64,000 nt of DNA from Streptomyces sp. DH41 (GCF_029813785.1 NZ_JARVKY010000026.1:1-64000), one strand, 5' to 3'; shown: positions 50,131-59,522, counted from the stretch's first letter. The notes: generated by a model not told the origin, from the letters alone. Made by a program: numbers and translations.

Positions 50131-51501
50131 ATGAGGCACGCACGACGACGCATCGTCCGGCGAACGGCACGGCTGGCGGCCGTCGGTGGACTCCTTCTCG
50201 GGGCGACGATGGTCACCCGGGCCGTGGCGAGCGAGCCCCCGGACGTGAGGGCCGCGCCGCACACGTCGGCGCGGCCCGCGTCCGGCACCGGCGCCGCCCT
50301 CGTGGCACGGCTGGGCACCTCCCGTACGGCGGGCCACTGGGTCGGCTCCGACGGGCAGCCGGTCGTCGCGGTCACCGACGAGGGCACCGCCGAGGAGGTG
50401 CGGCGGGCCGGCGCCGAGGCGAAGGTGGTGCGGCACAGCATGTCCGAGCTGAAGTCCGCGGCCGCGACGCTGCGTTCGGCGCCCCGGGTGCCCGGCACTG
50501 CGTGGGCCCTCGACTACCGGTCGAACGAGGTGGTGGTACGCGGTGACAGCACGGTCTCCGGATCCGACTGGTCCCGGCTGACGGGCGTCGCGGAGGGCGC
50601 CGGCGGCTTCGTCCGCATGGAGCGCACCGAGGGCGCGTTCACGACCCGCCTGAACGGGGCGGAGCCGATCCTGTCCACGGCGGGGCGCTGCTCGGCGGGC
50701 TTCAACGTGACGGACGGACAGCGCGACTTCATCCTCACCGCCGGCCACTGCGGGCCGACGGGGTCCGTCTGGTTCGGTGACGGCGGGGGCGACCGGCAGG
50801 TCGGCAGGACGGTCGCCGAGAGCTTTCCCGGGGACGACTTCTCCCTGGTGGAGTACGCGAACGGTGAGGCGGGCGACGGCGCCGACGTGGTGGCGGTCGG
50901 CGCCGGCAAAGGGGTGCGGATCACGGGTACCGGTGAACCGGCGGTCGGGCAGCGGGTGTTCCGCAGCGGCGGCACCAGTGGTCTGCGCGACGGCCGGGTG
51001 ACCGCGCTCGACGCGACCGTGAACTACCCGGAGGGCACGGTCACCGGCCTCATCGAGACCGACGTGTGCGCCGAACCCGGGGACAGCGGAGGCCCGATGT
51101 TCTCCGAGGGCATCGCCCTGGGGGTGACGTCGGGCGGCAGCGGTGACTGCGCCAAGGGGGGTACGACGTTCTTCCAGCCGCTGCCGGAGGCCATGGAGTC
51201 GCTCGGTGTGCGGCTGCTCGTCTCGGCGCCCCAGGGGGCGGCGGGACCGGGAGCCGCGCCCTCGTCACCGGCCGCCACGGGAGGCGGTGGCGGGAGCGGT
51301 GGATCCGCGCCGGGGGCCGCGGCGCCCGTGACGGGCGTCGACGGCTCTACACCGCTCTCCCGTCTCACCGACCGCCGGAACGTCGGCCCCGGCATGCTCG
51401 TCGTCGCCGGCAGCCTGATCGCTCTGGTGGCCACCCGGTGGATCCGCGCGGAACAGGACCGCAAGGCCTACAGGCGGCACTACTCGACGACGTGGGGGTG
51501 A
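50131..51501 (+). CDS. Secreted S1 (alpha-lytic/SGP-type) serine protease with C-terminal membrane anchor (456 aa)
   Basis: The order is signal peptide (residues 1-40), pro-region to about residue 185, protease, linker, anchor. The triad is His206 in TAGHC, Asp236 in GDDFSLVEY and Ser319 in PGDSGGP. Cysteines flank the His and Ser as in Streptomyces griseus proteases. After the protease a Gly/Ser/Ala/Pro linker leads to VGPGMLVVAGSLIALVATRW, a single membrane helix near residues 425-445, and a short basic tail. The enzyme is therefore probably tethered to the outer face of the membrane. GGGAG precedes the ATG. Confidence 0.9.
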   Translation: MRHARRRIVRRTARLAAVGGLLLGATMVTRAVASEPPDVRAAPHTSARPASGTGAALVARLGTSRTAGHWVGSDGQPVVAVTDEGTAEEVRRAGAEAKVVRHSMSELKSAAATLRSAPRVPGTAWALDYRSNEVVVRGDSTVSGSDWSRLTGVAEGAGGFVRMERTEGAFTTRLNGAEPILSTAGRCSAGFNVTDGQRDFILTAGHCGPTGSVWFGDGGGDRQVGRTVAESFPGDDFSLVEYANGEAGDGADVVAVGAGKGVRITGTGEPAVGQRVFRSGGTSGLRDGRVTALDATVNYPEGTVTGLIETDVCAEPGDSGGPMFSEGIALGVTSGGSGDCAKGGTTFFQPLPEAMESLGVRLLVSAPQGAAGPGAAPSSPAATGGGGGSGGSAPGAAAPVTGVDGSTPLSRLTDRRNVGPGMLVVAGSLIALVATRWIRAEQDRKAYRRHYSTTWG

Positions 51502-51539
51502 GCTGACCACCCCTCGCCTCGGCCGGAGCCCACCCGCTC

Positions 51540-52364
51540 TCAGCCCAGGGTCAGCAGCACCGTGGCCGCCGCCGCGCCGATCAGACCCACGGCCTGTCCG
51601 CGGCCGACCCGTTCGCGGAGGAGGGCGAGGCCGAGGATCACGGGCAGGGCCGGGTAGAGGGAGGCGAGGACCACGGCGACCGACAGCAGCTGCCGCTGGG
51701 CGGCGAGGAGGTACAGGATCAGACCGAGGGCGGCACCGGCGCCGATCAGCAGCGCCTCGGCGGACCGGCGCGGCGGCAGGCGCAGGCGCCCGGTGTGCCC
51801 TGCCGCGGCGGGCAGCAGCAGGAGTACGGCGGCGACGCGGCCGGCCGCCACGGGCCACAGGCCGCTGTCGGGACCGGCCTGCCCGAGGGCGAGGTACTGG
51901 ACGGCGACGCCCGCGCTGGCGAGCAGTCCGTCGGTGACGGCGTGGCCGGGGCCGGCGCCGCCGCCGGAGACGAGCCAGAGCGCGGGCACGGTGACGGCGA
52001 TCCCCGCCCAGGCGAGGGGGCCGGGGCGGTCTCCGAGGACGAGTACGCCGCACAGGACGGAGAGCGCGACGCCTGTGACGGCGCTCACGGGCACCACGAC
52101 GCTCATCGCGCCGCGGCTCAGGCCCCGGTTGAGGAAGTGCATGGCGACGCCGCTGCCCAGGCCGGACAGGGCGCCCCACAGCAGGTCCGCGGGGCGGACG
52201 CCGGGGGCGGTCACGAGGAGGGCGGCCACGCAGGCGAGCGCGAGTCCGCCGACCTGGCCGAGGAAGGTGACGGCGGCGAAGTGGACGCGCCGGGACAGCA
52301 GGCCGCCGGTGAAGTCGACGAGGCCGTAGCAGACGGCCGAGGCCAGTGCGAGGAGGGCACCCAT
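51540..52364 (-). CDS. EamA/DMT family transporter (274 aa)
   Basis: Ten hydrophobic segments form the usual two EamA repeats. The first repeat begins MGALLALASAVCYGLVDFTG, the second LLASAGVAVQYLALGQAG. The C-terminal end SLYPALPVILGLALLRERVGRGQAVGLIG is a family hallmark. These proteins are drug/metabolite exporters whose substrates are rarely known. The gene is convergent with the protease gene and stands alone. Confidence 0.88.
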   Translation of the reverse strand: MGALLALASAVCYGLVDFTGGLLSRRVHFAAVTFLGQVGGLALACVAALLVTAPGVRPADLLWGALSGLGSGVAMHFLNRGLSRGAMSVVVPVSAVTGVALSVLCGVLVLGDRPGPLAWAGIAVTVPALWLVSGGGAGPGHAVTDGLLASAGVAVQYLALGQAGPDSGLWPVAAGRVAAVLLLLPAAAGHTGRLRLPPRRSAEALLIGAGAALGLILYLLAAQRQLLSVAVVLASLYPALPVILGLALLRERVGRGQAVGLIGAAAATVLLTLG

Positions 52365-52420
52365 CCGGTGTGGGTGCCCGGGGCCGGGGCTCCGATGCGC
52401 CGAGGAGCCTCAGGCGCCGG

Positions 52421-52594
52421 TCAGGCGGCCTTCGCGGGCTCCGGGGGCGCGGTGGCCCACTCCATGACGAGCCGCTGGTACTCCGCGCGCTGCTCGACGC
52501 TCAGTGTCCCGCCCGACCGGAGCCACAGGGCCCGGATCTCCTCGTTGACCTCGGCAGCCGATCGCTCGGAGGAGGGTTCAACAGTGGTGGACAT
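52421..52594 (-). CDS. Small hypothetical protein (57 aa)
   Basis: This is a short helical protein: MSTTVEPSSERSAAEVNEEI, then RALWLRSGGTLSVEQRAEYQ, then RLVMEWATA. I know of similar small streptomycete proteins without function. The frame is open upstream to 52699, but the ATG at 52594 marks where coding character begins. It has no clear ribosome site. Confidence 0.6.
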   Translation of the reverse strand: MSTTVEPSSERSAAEVNEEIRALWLRSGGTLSVEQRAEYQRLVMEWATAPPEPAKAA

Positions 52595-52756
52595 GCTGTG
52601 AAGCATACGGCGCCCGGCGTGAAGACGATGTGAGTAATCGCGAGCTAACCGGACATACCGGACCGTGTTGCTGATCACGTCGAACGTCTCATCTGTCAAG
52701 GCCTACCGGCGAGTTCGTTCACATCACTTGTGTTCTGGCGCACACGGCCCACCCCT

Positions 52757-53920
52757 TCACACCTGCGCCGCTCCCAGTACCAGCACCTGGATCGCCAACA
52801 CCGCGGCGCCGCGCGCCCAGTCGTGGAAGTCGGACACCCTGGTCTCCAGACCGACCGGCTCGGCCCGCGGGTGCCGGTTGTCGCGGATGGTGTTCTCCAC
52901 CACCTTTCCGGCCACGTCCATCAGACCCACCCCCTCCCCCGCGAGCAGGATCTTCTGCGGCATCACGAAGTTGGCGATCTGCGCCACCAGAGTGCCCAGG
53001 GCCCGCCCCGCCTCCTCCACGACCCGGGCGGGCATGGGCTCCCCGGCGGCGGCGGACGCGAGGATCTCCTCGTAGCCCAGGTCGCGGCCGGTGGCGGCCC
53101 GGACCTGGTAGCGGATGTTGGGGATGGTCAGCAGCGAGACGGCGCTGCCGCGCCGGCCGTCGGGGGTCAGCGGACCGTACGGGTCGAGGATCCAGTGGCG
53201 GCCGAAACCGCGGTCCTCGTCCCCCGAGTACGGCACCCGCTTGCCGCCGAGCACCAGCCCGTACCCGACGCCGGCGCCGATGGTGAGGACGACGAACCGG
53301 TCCAGGCCGCGCCCCGCCCCGAACCAGGTCTCGGCCTCCACGAAGGCGGCGGTGTCGTTCTCGACGACGACCGGCAGCCCGGTGCGCTCCTCGACGAGGG
53401 GGGCAAGCGGGACTCCACGCCACCCCAGGAAGGGCGATTCGCCGACCACCGCCCGGCCCTCGACGAGTCCGCCGACGCCGATGCCGATGCCGGCGACCCG
53501 GGGACGGCCCCGGGACAGCTCCCCGGTCATCTCCGCCAGGACGTCCGCGACCCCGCCGGGGTCGTGCGTGCTGAGCGCACGGTCGTGACGTGCGACGATC
53601 TCGCTCCTGATGGTGGTGACGACGCCGTACACCGTGTCGCCGGTGATCTTGAAGCCGATGAAGTACCGGGAGTCGGTGACCACGTCGAGCGGCTGCGACG
53701 GACGCCCCTGGCGGACCCCGGCCGGTGCCCCCGCCTCGGGGACCTCGACCAGCAGCCGCGACTCGATGAGCGGCTTGGTCAGCCGGGTGAGGCTGCCCGG
53801 CGAGAGGTCGAGCCGCCGGGCGAGCTCGGTACGCGACAGGGGTCCGTGCACGAGCACCTCGATCGCCACGGAGCGTTCCGTGGGGCTCAGCGGAAGCCAG
53901 CTCTCGGCACTGGTGGGCAT
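52757..53920 (-). CDS. ROK family transcriptional regulator (387 aa)
   Basis: The N-terminal winged helix (residues 10-75) has VLVHGPLSRTELARRLDLSPGSLT split as PLSRTELARRLDLS and TRLTKPLIESRLLVEV. The ROK domain follows: GIGVGGLVEGRAVVGESPF, PVVVENDTAAFVEAETWFG and VVLTIGAGVGYGLVLGG. The usual ROK zinc motif (CxCGxxGC) is missing; its place holds HWILDPYGPLTPDGRRG. It is divergent from a sugar ABC cassette that it probably represses. GGAGGG precedes the ATG, and two palindromes lie in the shared promoter region. Confidence 0.9.
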   Translation of the reverse strand: MPTSAESWLPLSPTERSVAIEVLVHGPLSRTELARRLDLSPGSLTRLTKPLIESRLLVEVPEAGAPAGVRQGRPSQPLDVVTDSRYFIGFKITGDTVYGVVTTIRSEIVARHDRALSTHDPGGVADVLAEMTGELSRGRPRVAGIGIGVGGLVEGRAVVGESPFLGWRGVPLAPLVEERTGLPVVVENDTAAFVEAETWFGAGRGLDRFVVLTIGAGVGYGLVLGGKRVPYSGDEDRGFGRHWILDPYGPLTPDGRRGSAVSLLTIPNIRYQVRAATGRDLGYEEILASAAAGEPMPARVVEEAGRALGTLVAQIANFVMPQKILLAGEGVGLMDVAGKVVENTIRDNRHPRAEPVGLETRVSDFHDWARGAAVLAIQVLVLGAAQV

Positions 53921-53941
53921 GAGATCGAGCCCTCCACTTTC

Positions 53942-53984
53942 TTCCGGACCGGAAACAACAAGGCTACTTCAGGCAAGTTTGCCT
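53942..53984. promoter_or_regulatory. Two palindromes in the ROK/sugar ABC divergent promoter
   Basis: TTCCGGACCGGAA (53942-53954) is perfectly symmetric. AGGCAAGTTTGCCT (53971-53984) has 6-bp arms around GT. Both lie in the AT-rich 157-base gap between the ROK gene and the first permease. TTGACG at 54010-54015 may be the -35 box for the ABC operon. The AGGCAA site is the better ROK operator candidate. Confidence 0.55.
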
Positions 53985-54077
53985 TCGAAAAGGATGTTCG
54001 CGCGACCTCTTGACGCATCGATTGTTCCAGCCCAAAAGTAAACGAGGACGAGCCGCCGCATGCGAGGGAGTCTGCCG

Positions 54078-54974
54078 ATGACCATCGCCTCCAGCAGCCC
54101 TGCCGGGAAGCGGGGTGACGGACGTCTCGCCGCGGTGTTCATCGCGCCGGCGCTCCTGGGCTTCGTGGTCTTCCTGCTCTGGCCGACGCTGCGCGGGATC
54201 TACCTGAGCTTCACCCGCTTCAACCTCCTGACCCCGGCCGAGTGGGTGGGCCTGGACAACTACGTGCGGATGGTCAACGACCCCATCTTCTGGGAGTCGA
54301 TGCGGGTCACGGTCGTCTACGTCGTCATCAACATCGGCGTGCAGACGGTCTCGGCCCTGGCCATCGCCGTGCTCCTCCAGCGGCTGACCCAGTCGTCACT
54401 GCTGCGCGGGATCGTGCTCACGCCGTACCTGATGTCCAACGTCGTGGCGGGCATCGTCTGGCTGTGGATCCTGGACACCCAGCTCGGCGTCGGCAACGAG
54501 ATCGTCACGGCGCTGGGACTCGACCGCATCCCGTTCCTCGCCGACGAGACCTGGGCGGTCCCGACCATCGCGCTGATCAACGTGTGGCGGCACGTCGGGT
54601 ACACCGCGCTGCTGCTGTTCGCGGGGCTCCAGGCCATCCCGGGCGACATGTACGAGGCCGCGAAGGTGGACGGCGCGAGCGAGTGGCGGATGTTCTGGCG
54701 GATCACGATGCCGCTGCTGCGGCCGGTCCTCGCGGTCGTCCTCATCATGACGGTGATCGGTTCGTTCCAGGTCTTCGACACGGTCGCCGTGACCACCGCG
54801 GGAGGACCGGCGAACGCCACCAACGTGCTCCAGTTCTACATCTACGGCGCCGCCTTCGGCCGCTTCCAGTTCGGATACGCCTCGGCGATGTCCGTCGCCC
54901 TGCTCGTCGTGCTGAGCGCCATCACCTTCGTCCAGTACCGGCTCACCCGCGCCGGCCAGAGTGACCTCGGCTGA
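54078..54974 (+). CDS. Sugar ABC transporter permease, MalF-like (298 aa)
   Basis: Six hydrophobic segments begin with LAAVFIAPALLGFVVFLLWP. The EAA coupling loop is GDMYEAAKVDGASEWRMFWRI, and the end has GGPANATNVLQFYIYGAAF. This is the first of the two permeases of a CUT1-type transporter. The second ATG (54078) is chosen because GAGGGAG lies 8 bases ahead; the first at 54060 has poorer spacing. The operon has no ATPase gene, so the shared MsiK ATPase known from Streptomyces is the likely partner. Confidence 0.92.
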   Translation: MTIASSSPAGKRGDGRLAAVFIAPALLGFVVFLLWPTLRGIYLSFTRFNLLTPAEWVGLDNYVRMVNDPIFWESMRVTVVYVVINIGVQTVSALAIAVLLQRLTQSSLLRGIVLTPYLMSNVVAGIVWLWILDTQLGVGNEIVTALGLDRIPFLADETWAVPTIALINVWRHVGYTALLLFAGLQAIPGDMYEAAKVDGASEWRMFWRITMPLLRPVLAVVLIMTVIGSFQVFDTVAVTTAGGPANATNVLQFYIYGAAFGRFQFGYASAMSVALLVVLSAITFVQYRLTRAGQSDLG

Positions 54975-54990
54975 CGGAGAGGAGAACGAG

Positions 54991-55956
54991 ATGACCGACA
55001 CGACCTCCACGGCCGACGCGGCCTCCGTGGCCGGCCCGGTCCCCGCGGCCGGCCGGACGCCCGTACGGCGCGGCAGGCGCGGGCGGCTCTCCCCCGGGCG
55101 GATCGTGGCCTGGGCGGTGATGGCCGCGATCGTGCTCATCACCCTGCTGCCCTTCTACTGGATCCTGCGCACCGCTCTGTCCACCAACAGCGGACTGGCC
55201 GGCCACCCCGCCGACCCGCTGCCGGTCGACCCGACCACCGGCGGCTTCGAGCGGGCGCTCGGCCTGCAGTCCTCCGAGGAGGCGATCGCACAGGGCGGCT
55301 CGGGCAGCGGACTGAGGTTCTGGCGGTACCTGCTCAACTCGGTGTTCGTCTCCACCCTGATCACCGTCTGCCAGATCCTCTTCTCGGCCATGGCCGCGTA
55401 CGCCTTCGCCCGGCTGCGCTGGCGGGGCCGGGACGCCGTGTTCGGCCTGTTCCTGGCGGGACTGATGGTGCCGGCGATCTTCACCCTGCTGCCGAACTTC
55501 ATCCTCGTCAAGGAACTCGGCCTGGTGGACTCCCTGCTGGGCATCGCCCTGCCTACGATGTTCATGACCCCGTTCGCGGTGTTCTTCCTGCGGCAGTTCT
55601 TCATGAGCATCCCCCTGGAAGTGGAGGAGGCGGCCCTGCTGGACGGCGCCGGGAAGGTGCGGGTCTTCTTCCGGGTGCTGCTGCCGATGGCGGCGACGCC
55701 CGTACTGACACTGGCCGTGCTGACCTACATCACGTCCTGGAACGACTACTTCTGGCCGCTGATGGTCTCCTACAGCGACAGCTCGCGCGTGCTCACCGTG
55801 GCGCTGGCCGTCTTCCGCGCGCAGACCCCGACGACCGGGACCGACTGGTCCGGCCTGATGGCGGCCACGCTCATCGCGGCCCTGCCGATGCTGCTGCTCT
55901 TCGGTCTCTTCGCGCGCCGCATCGTCACCACCATCAGCTTCACCGGCATCAAGTGA
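54991..55956 (+). CDS. Carbohydrate ABC transporter permease, MalG-like (321 aa)
   Basis: This is the second permease. A 40-residue polar N-terminus precedes RIVAWAVMAAIVLITLLPFYWILRT as the first helix. The EAA loop is PLEVEEAALLDGAGKVRVFFRVLLP, and TYITSWNDYFWPLMV is a MalG family signature. An insertion of about 30 residues after the first helix (AIAQGGSGSG region) is longer than usual. GGAGAGGAG precedes the ATG, 16 bases after the previous stop. Confidence 0.92.
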   Translation: MTDTTSTADAASVAGPVPAAGRTPVRRGRRGRLSPGRIVAWAVMAAIVLITLLPFYWILRTALSTNSGLAGHPADPLPVDPTTGGFERALGLQSSEEAIAQGGSGSGLRFWRYLLNSVFVSTLITVCQILFSAMAAYAFARLRWRGRDAVFGLFLAGLMVPAIFTLLPNFILVKELGLVDSLLGIALPTMFMTPFAVFFLRQFFMSIPLEVEEAALLDGAGKVRVFFRVLLPMAATPVLTLAVLTYITSWNDYFWPLMVSYSDSSRVLTVALAVFRAQTPTTGTDWSGLMAATLIAALPMLLLFGLFARRIVTTISFTGIK

Positions 55957-55966
55957 GGGGACGGAC

Positions 55967-57307
55967 ATGCGATTTCGTACGGCCGCCGCTCTGACCGGGG
56001 CGCTGGCGCTGTCCCTGGTGAGCGGCTGCGCTGGGGGCGGCGGCGCCGGATCGTCCGCGAACACGGTGACGTACTGGCTCTGGGACACCAACCAGCTGCC
56101 CGCGTACCAGGCGTGCGCCGAGGACTTCGAGAAGCGGAACCCGGGCCTGGACGTCAAGATCTCCCAGATGGGCTGGGACGACTACTGGACCAAGCTCACC
56201 GCGAGCTTCATCGCGGGCACCCAGCCCGACGTGTTCACCGACCACATCCAGAAGTTCGGCCAGTTCGCCGACCTCAAGGTGCTGGAGCCGCTCGACGACC
56301 TGGGTATCGAGGACTCCGACTACCAGCCCGGTCTGGCCGCCAGCTGGCTCGGCGAGGACGGCCACCGCTACGGCGTCCCCAAGGACTGGGACACCGTCGC
56401 CCTCTTCTACAACGAGAAGATGGCCAAGGACGCCGGGCTGAGCGCCGAGGAGCTGGGCGGCCTGTCCTGGAACCCGCGGGACGGCGGCACCTTCGAGAAG
56501 GCCGTCGCGCACCTGACCGTGGACGAGAAGGGCAGACGGGGCGACGAGCCCGGCTTCGACAAGGACAACGTCGAGGTCTACGGCCTGGCCACCAACGGGG
56601 GCGGTGACGGCGACGGCCAGACCACCTGGAGCCACTTCGCCGCGTCCGCCGGGTGGACCTACACGGACAAGGAGCGGTGGGGCACCGAGTACCGGTACGA
56701 CGACGACACCTTCCAGTCGATGATCGAGTGGTACTTCGGACTGGCGGACAAGGGATACATGGCCCCCTTCACCGACTACTCCGTGTCCAACCAGGCCAAC
56801 GCCCAGGTCGCCGCAGGCAAGGCGGCCACCGCCTTCGACGGGGCGTGGATGCTCTCGACGTACGCCGGCTTCGAGGGCGTGGACTTCGCCACCGCCGTCA
56901 CTCCGGCCGGCCCGACGGGCAAGCGGGCCACGATGATGAACGGCCTCGCGGATTCCGTCACCAAGGACGCCCGCAACAAGCCGGGCGCCATGAAGTGGGT
57001 GAAGTACCTGGCCTCCGAGGAGTGCCAGCGCACCGTGGGCGGCTACGGCATCGTCTTCCCGGCCACGCCCGGCGGCACCGAGGCGGCCGTCGCGGCCTAC
57101 GAGGAGAAGGGCATCGACGTGACGGCCTTCACCCGGCCGGTCGACGACAAGGAGAACTTCCGGACCTTCTCCTACCCCATCACCAACTACGCCGCGGACG
57201 TGCAGGCCCTCATGCGCCCCGCCATGCAGGACGTCTACGGCGGCGGAAAACCGGTGAGCGGCCTCGACGAGACCAACGACCAGATCAACCTGATCCTCGA
57301 CCAGTGA
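55967..57307 (+). CDS. Sugar ABC transporter substrate-binding lipoprotein (446 aa)
   Basis: A short lipoprotein signal ends at the lipobox LVSGC, placing the lipid-modified Cys near residue 22. The mature protein is a cluster B sugar-binding fold: VTYWLWDTNQLPAYQACAED, then DVFTDHIQKFGQF and YGVPKDWDTVALFYNEKMA. It should capture an oligo- or monosaccharide at the outer membrane face and pass it to the two permeases upstream. It starts 10 bases after the permease stop. The sugar cannot be told from sequence. Confidence 0.92.
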   Translation: MRFRTAAALTGALALSLVSGCAGGGGAGSSANTVTYWLWDTNQLPAYQACAEDFEKRNPGLDVKISQMGWDDYWTKLTASFIAGTQPDVFTDHIQKFGQFADLKVLEPLDDLGIEDSDYQPGLAASWLGEDGHRYGVPKDWDTVALFYNEKMAKDAGLSAEELGGLSWNPRDGGTFEKAVAHLTVDEKGRRGDEPGFDKDNVEVYGLATNGGGDGDGQTTWSHFAASAGWTYTDKERWGTEYRYDDDTFQSMIEWYFGLADKGYMAPFTDYSVSNQANAQVAAGKAATAFDGAWMLSTYAGFEGVDFATAVTPAGPTGKRATMMNGLADSVTKDARNKPGAMKWVKYLASEECQRTVGGYGIVFPATPGGTEAAVAAYEEKGIDVTAFTRPVDDKENFRTFSYPITNYAADVQALMRPAMQDVYGGGKPVSGLDETNDQINLILDQ

Positions 57308-57321
57308 AAGGCACATCATTC

Positions 57322-58524
57322 ATGACGTTCTCCCTCGGCATCGTTGGCGCAGGCCAGTTCTCCGGCCAGTTCGCCAAGCTGTTCCAAGCCCACCCGGGTG
57401 TGAGTGACGTGTACGTCACCGACCTGCTGCCACAACGGGCCGAACAGCTCACCGCCGCCGAAGGTCTCGCCGGCACCTTCCCGACCTATGAGGCGATGCT
57501 GGAGTCCAGGGCGGTCGACGCCGTCGCGATCTTCACGCAGCGCTGGACACACGCCCCGCTGGTCCTCCAAGGGCTGGGCGCGGGCAAGCACGTGTTCTCC
57601 GCCGTGCCCATGGCGATCAGTACGCAGGAGATCGCGGAGATCCTCGACGCGGTCAAGTCGACCGGACTGACCTACATGATGGGCGAGACCAGCCAGTACA
57701 ACCCGGCGACCGTGCACGCCCGCAACCGGATCGCCGAGGGCGCCTTCGGTCGGCTCTTCTACGCCGAGGGCGACTACGTCCACGACATGGACCTGGGCTT
57801 CTACGAGGCGTACCAGTACAGCGGCGGCGAGGGGTGGAAGTCCACCGCCAGCTATCCACCGCTGCTGTACCCGACGCACTCGGTGGGCGGGGTGCTGGGC
57901 GCCTGGCAGACGCACGCGGTCAGTGTCTCGGCGCTGGGGGTGGTGGACGAGCGCGGCGACGGTGTCTTCGACCGGTCGGTCAGCCAGTTCGACAACGACG
58001 TCTCCAACGCGACGGCGCTGTTCGAGGTGGCCGGCGGCGGGTCGTTCCGTACGAACGAGTTCCGGCGGGTCGGCTATCCCTCACACATCCGTGAGTCCCG
58101 TTTCCGGTTCTTCGGTACCGAGGCGAGCATGGAGCAGCTCGCCACGGTGGCGCTGTGGCAGGACAAGACCGGAGTGGAGGACATCAGCGAGCTGCTGGAG
58201 CCCAAGCCGACCACGTCCCCCGACGATCCGTCCCTCCAGCACATCGCGCCGGAGCTGCGGGCCGCCTTCACCTCGGGTTCGGCGCCGGTGCACGACCGGG
58301 CGCGGCTGCCGCGGGAGTTCGACGAGATGCGCAACGGACACGAGGGCAGCCACCACTTCCTCGCGGACGACTTCGTGACCGCGGTCAACTCCCGGACCCT
58401 GCCGCCCGTCAACGCGTGGGTGGCGGCCCGCTACACCCTGCCGGGCATCGTCGCGCACGAGTCCGCGCGGCAGGGCGGGGCCAGGCTGGAGATCCCGGAC
58501 TTCGGGGACGCTCCGCAGCTGTGA
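57322..58524 (+). CDS. Gfo/Idh/MocA family oxidoreductase of the sugar cassette (400 aa)
   Basis: The Rossmann motif is GIVGAGQFSGQFAKLF. The usual EKP motif is replaced by HVFSAVPMAIS at residues near 90-100, so the catalytic Lys is not at the normal place. Later stretches such as YMMGETSQYNPATVHARNRI and YPPLLYPTHSVGGVLGAW fit the family and the His of PTHS is the conserved one. It follows the binding protein by 14 bases, so it is part of the operon and probably the first enzyme acting on the imported sugar or cyclitol. Confidence 0.88.
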   Translation: MTFSLGIVGAGQFSGQFAKLFQAHPGVSDVYVTDLLPQRAEQLTAAEGLAGTFPTYEAMLESRAVDAVAIFTQRWTHAPLVLQGLGAGKHVFSAVPMAISTQEIAEILDAVKSTGLTYMMGETSQYNPATVHARNRIAEGAFGRLFYAEGDYVHDMDLGFYEAYQYSGGEGWKSTASYPPLLYPTHSVGGVLGAWQTHAVSVSALGVVDERGDGVFDRSVSQFDNDVSNATALFEVAGGGSFRTNEFRRVGYPSHIRESRFRFFGTEASMEQLATVALWQDKTGVEDISELLEPKPTTSPDDPSLQHIAPELRAAFTSGSAPVHDRARLPREFDEMRNGHEGSHHFLADDFVTAVNSRTLPPVNAWVAARYTLPGIVAHESARQGGARLEIPDFGDAPQL

Positions 58525-58543
58525 CCCGAAGGCGTGAGCCGGG

Positions 58544-58590
58544 CGCCCGGGTCCGCCGGGTGCCCGGGTCCGCCGGGTGCCCGGCTCGCG
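58544..58590. repeat. 17-bp tandem repeat after the oxidoreductase gene
   Basis: TGCCCGGGTCCGCCGGG occurs at 58544-58560 (first base differs) and 58561-58577, with a decayed third copy to about 58590. A second small repeat (CCCGGCCCGGTCT) follows near 58628-58665. Both lie between convergent genes. Confidence 0.7.
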
Positions 58591-58672
58591 GCCGTACACG
58601 TGGACGGCGTCGCCCTTCGCCAGCCGTCCCGGCCCGGTCTCCCGGCCCGGTCTCCCGGCCTGTCGGCCGCCG

Positions 58673-59473
58673 TCAGTCCGTGTCGTCCCACTCCTGGACC
58701 GCCTGCCGGAACCCGGTGTTCACCGCGGTCAGACCGCCGTCGACGACCAGGGTGGTGCCGGTGATCCAGGACGCGTCGCGCGAGGCGAGAAAGGCGACGG
58801 CCGCCGCGATGTCCTCCGGTTCGCCGACCCGCCCCAGCGGGTACAGCCGCCGGACCGCCGCCAGGTCCTCCTCCCGCCCCTCCCAGGCCGTGGTGCGCAC
58901 GGTCCCCGGCGTCACGAGGTTGACGCGGACACCGCGCGGCGCGGCGTGCCCGGCGAGGGTGCGGGTGAGGGAGGCCAGGCCCGCCTTGGCGGCGCTGTAG
59001 GCGTGGTTGCCGAAGTCCTGGACGCCGTTGACCGAGCCGACGCTCACGACGGCGCCGCGCCCCGAGGCCGCCAGGTGAGGCAGAGCGGCGCGGCAGCAGC
59101 GGTAGGCGCCGGTGAGGGTGACGTCGAGGTCGCGGGCCCACGCCTCGTCCGGTTCGTCCTCGAAGAGCGGGGCGTCGGGCGTACAGGCGTAGGCGTTGTT
59201 GACCAGCACGTCGAGGGTGCCGAAGGTGTCCACGGCGTGGGCGACGGCCGCCTCGACGGAGGCCCGGTCGGCCACGTCGCAGACGAACGCCTCGGCGGTG
59301 AGCCCGTGTTCCGTCAGCTCCGCCGCCGTGCGCCGCGCGGCCGAGGCGTCCACGTCGGTCAGCAGCACCCGCGCGCCCTCGGCGGCGAACCGGCGCGCGG
59401 TGGCCGCGCCGATGCCCCGGGCGGCGCCCGTGATCAGTACTCCGTGGTCGGTGAACCGCCCTGTGTCCGTCAT
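58673..59473 (-). CDS. SDR family oxidoreductase (266 aa)
   Basis: This is a classical SDR. The cofactor motif GAARGIG is at residues 16-22, an Asp follows the second strand (LLTDVDAS) which favours NAD, NNAYACTPDAP is in the central strand, Ser is in SVGSVNGVQ, and the catalytic pair is YSAAK. The end SWITGTTLVVDGGL is typical. It is convergent with the sugar operon and may act on the same sugar, but there is no direct evidence. Confidence 0.9.
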   Translation of the reverse strand: MTDTGRFTDHGVLITGAARGIGAATARRFAAEGARVLLTDVDASAARRTAAELTEHGLTAEAFVCDVADRASVEAAVAHAVDTFGTLDVLVNNAYACTPDAPLFEDEPDEAWARDLDVTLTGAYRCCRAALPHLAASGRGAVVSVGSVNGVQDFGNHAYSAAKAGLASLTRTLAGHAAPRGVRVNLVTPGTVRTTAWEGREEDLAAVRRLYPLGRVGEPEDIAAAVAFLASRDASWITGTTLVVDGGLTAVNTGFRQAVQEWDDTD

Positions 59474-59522
59474 GGCCCGACGGTACTGCCGCGGCGATCA
59501 CCGCGGCAGGTAGCGTGCGCCC

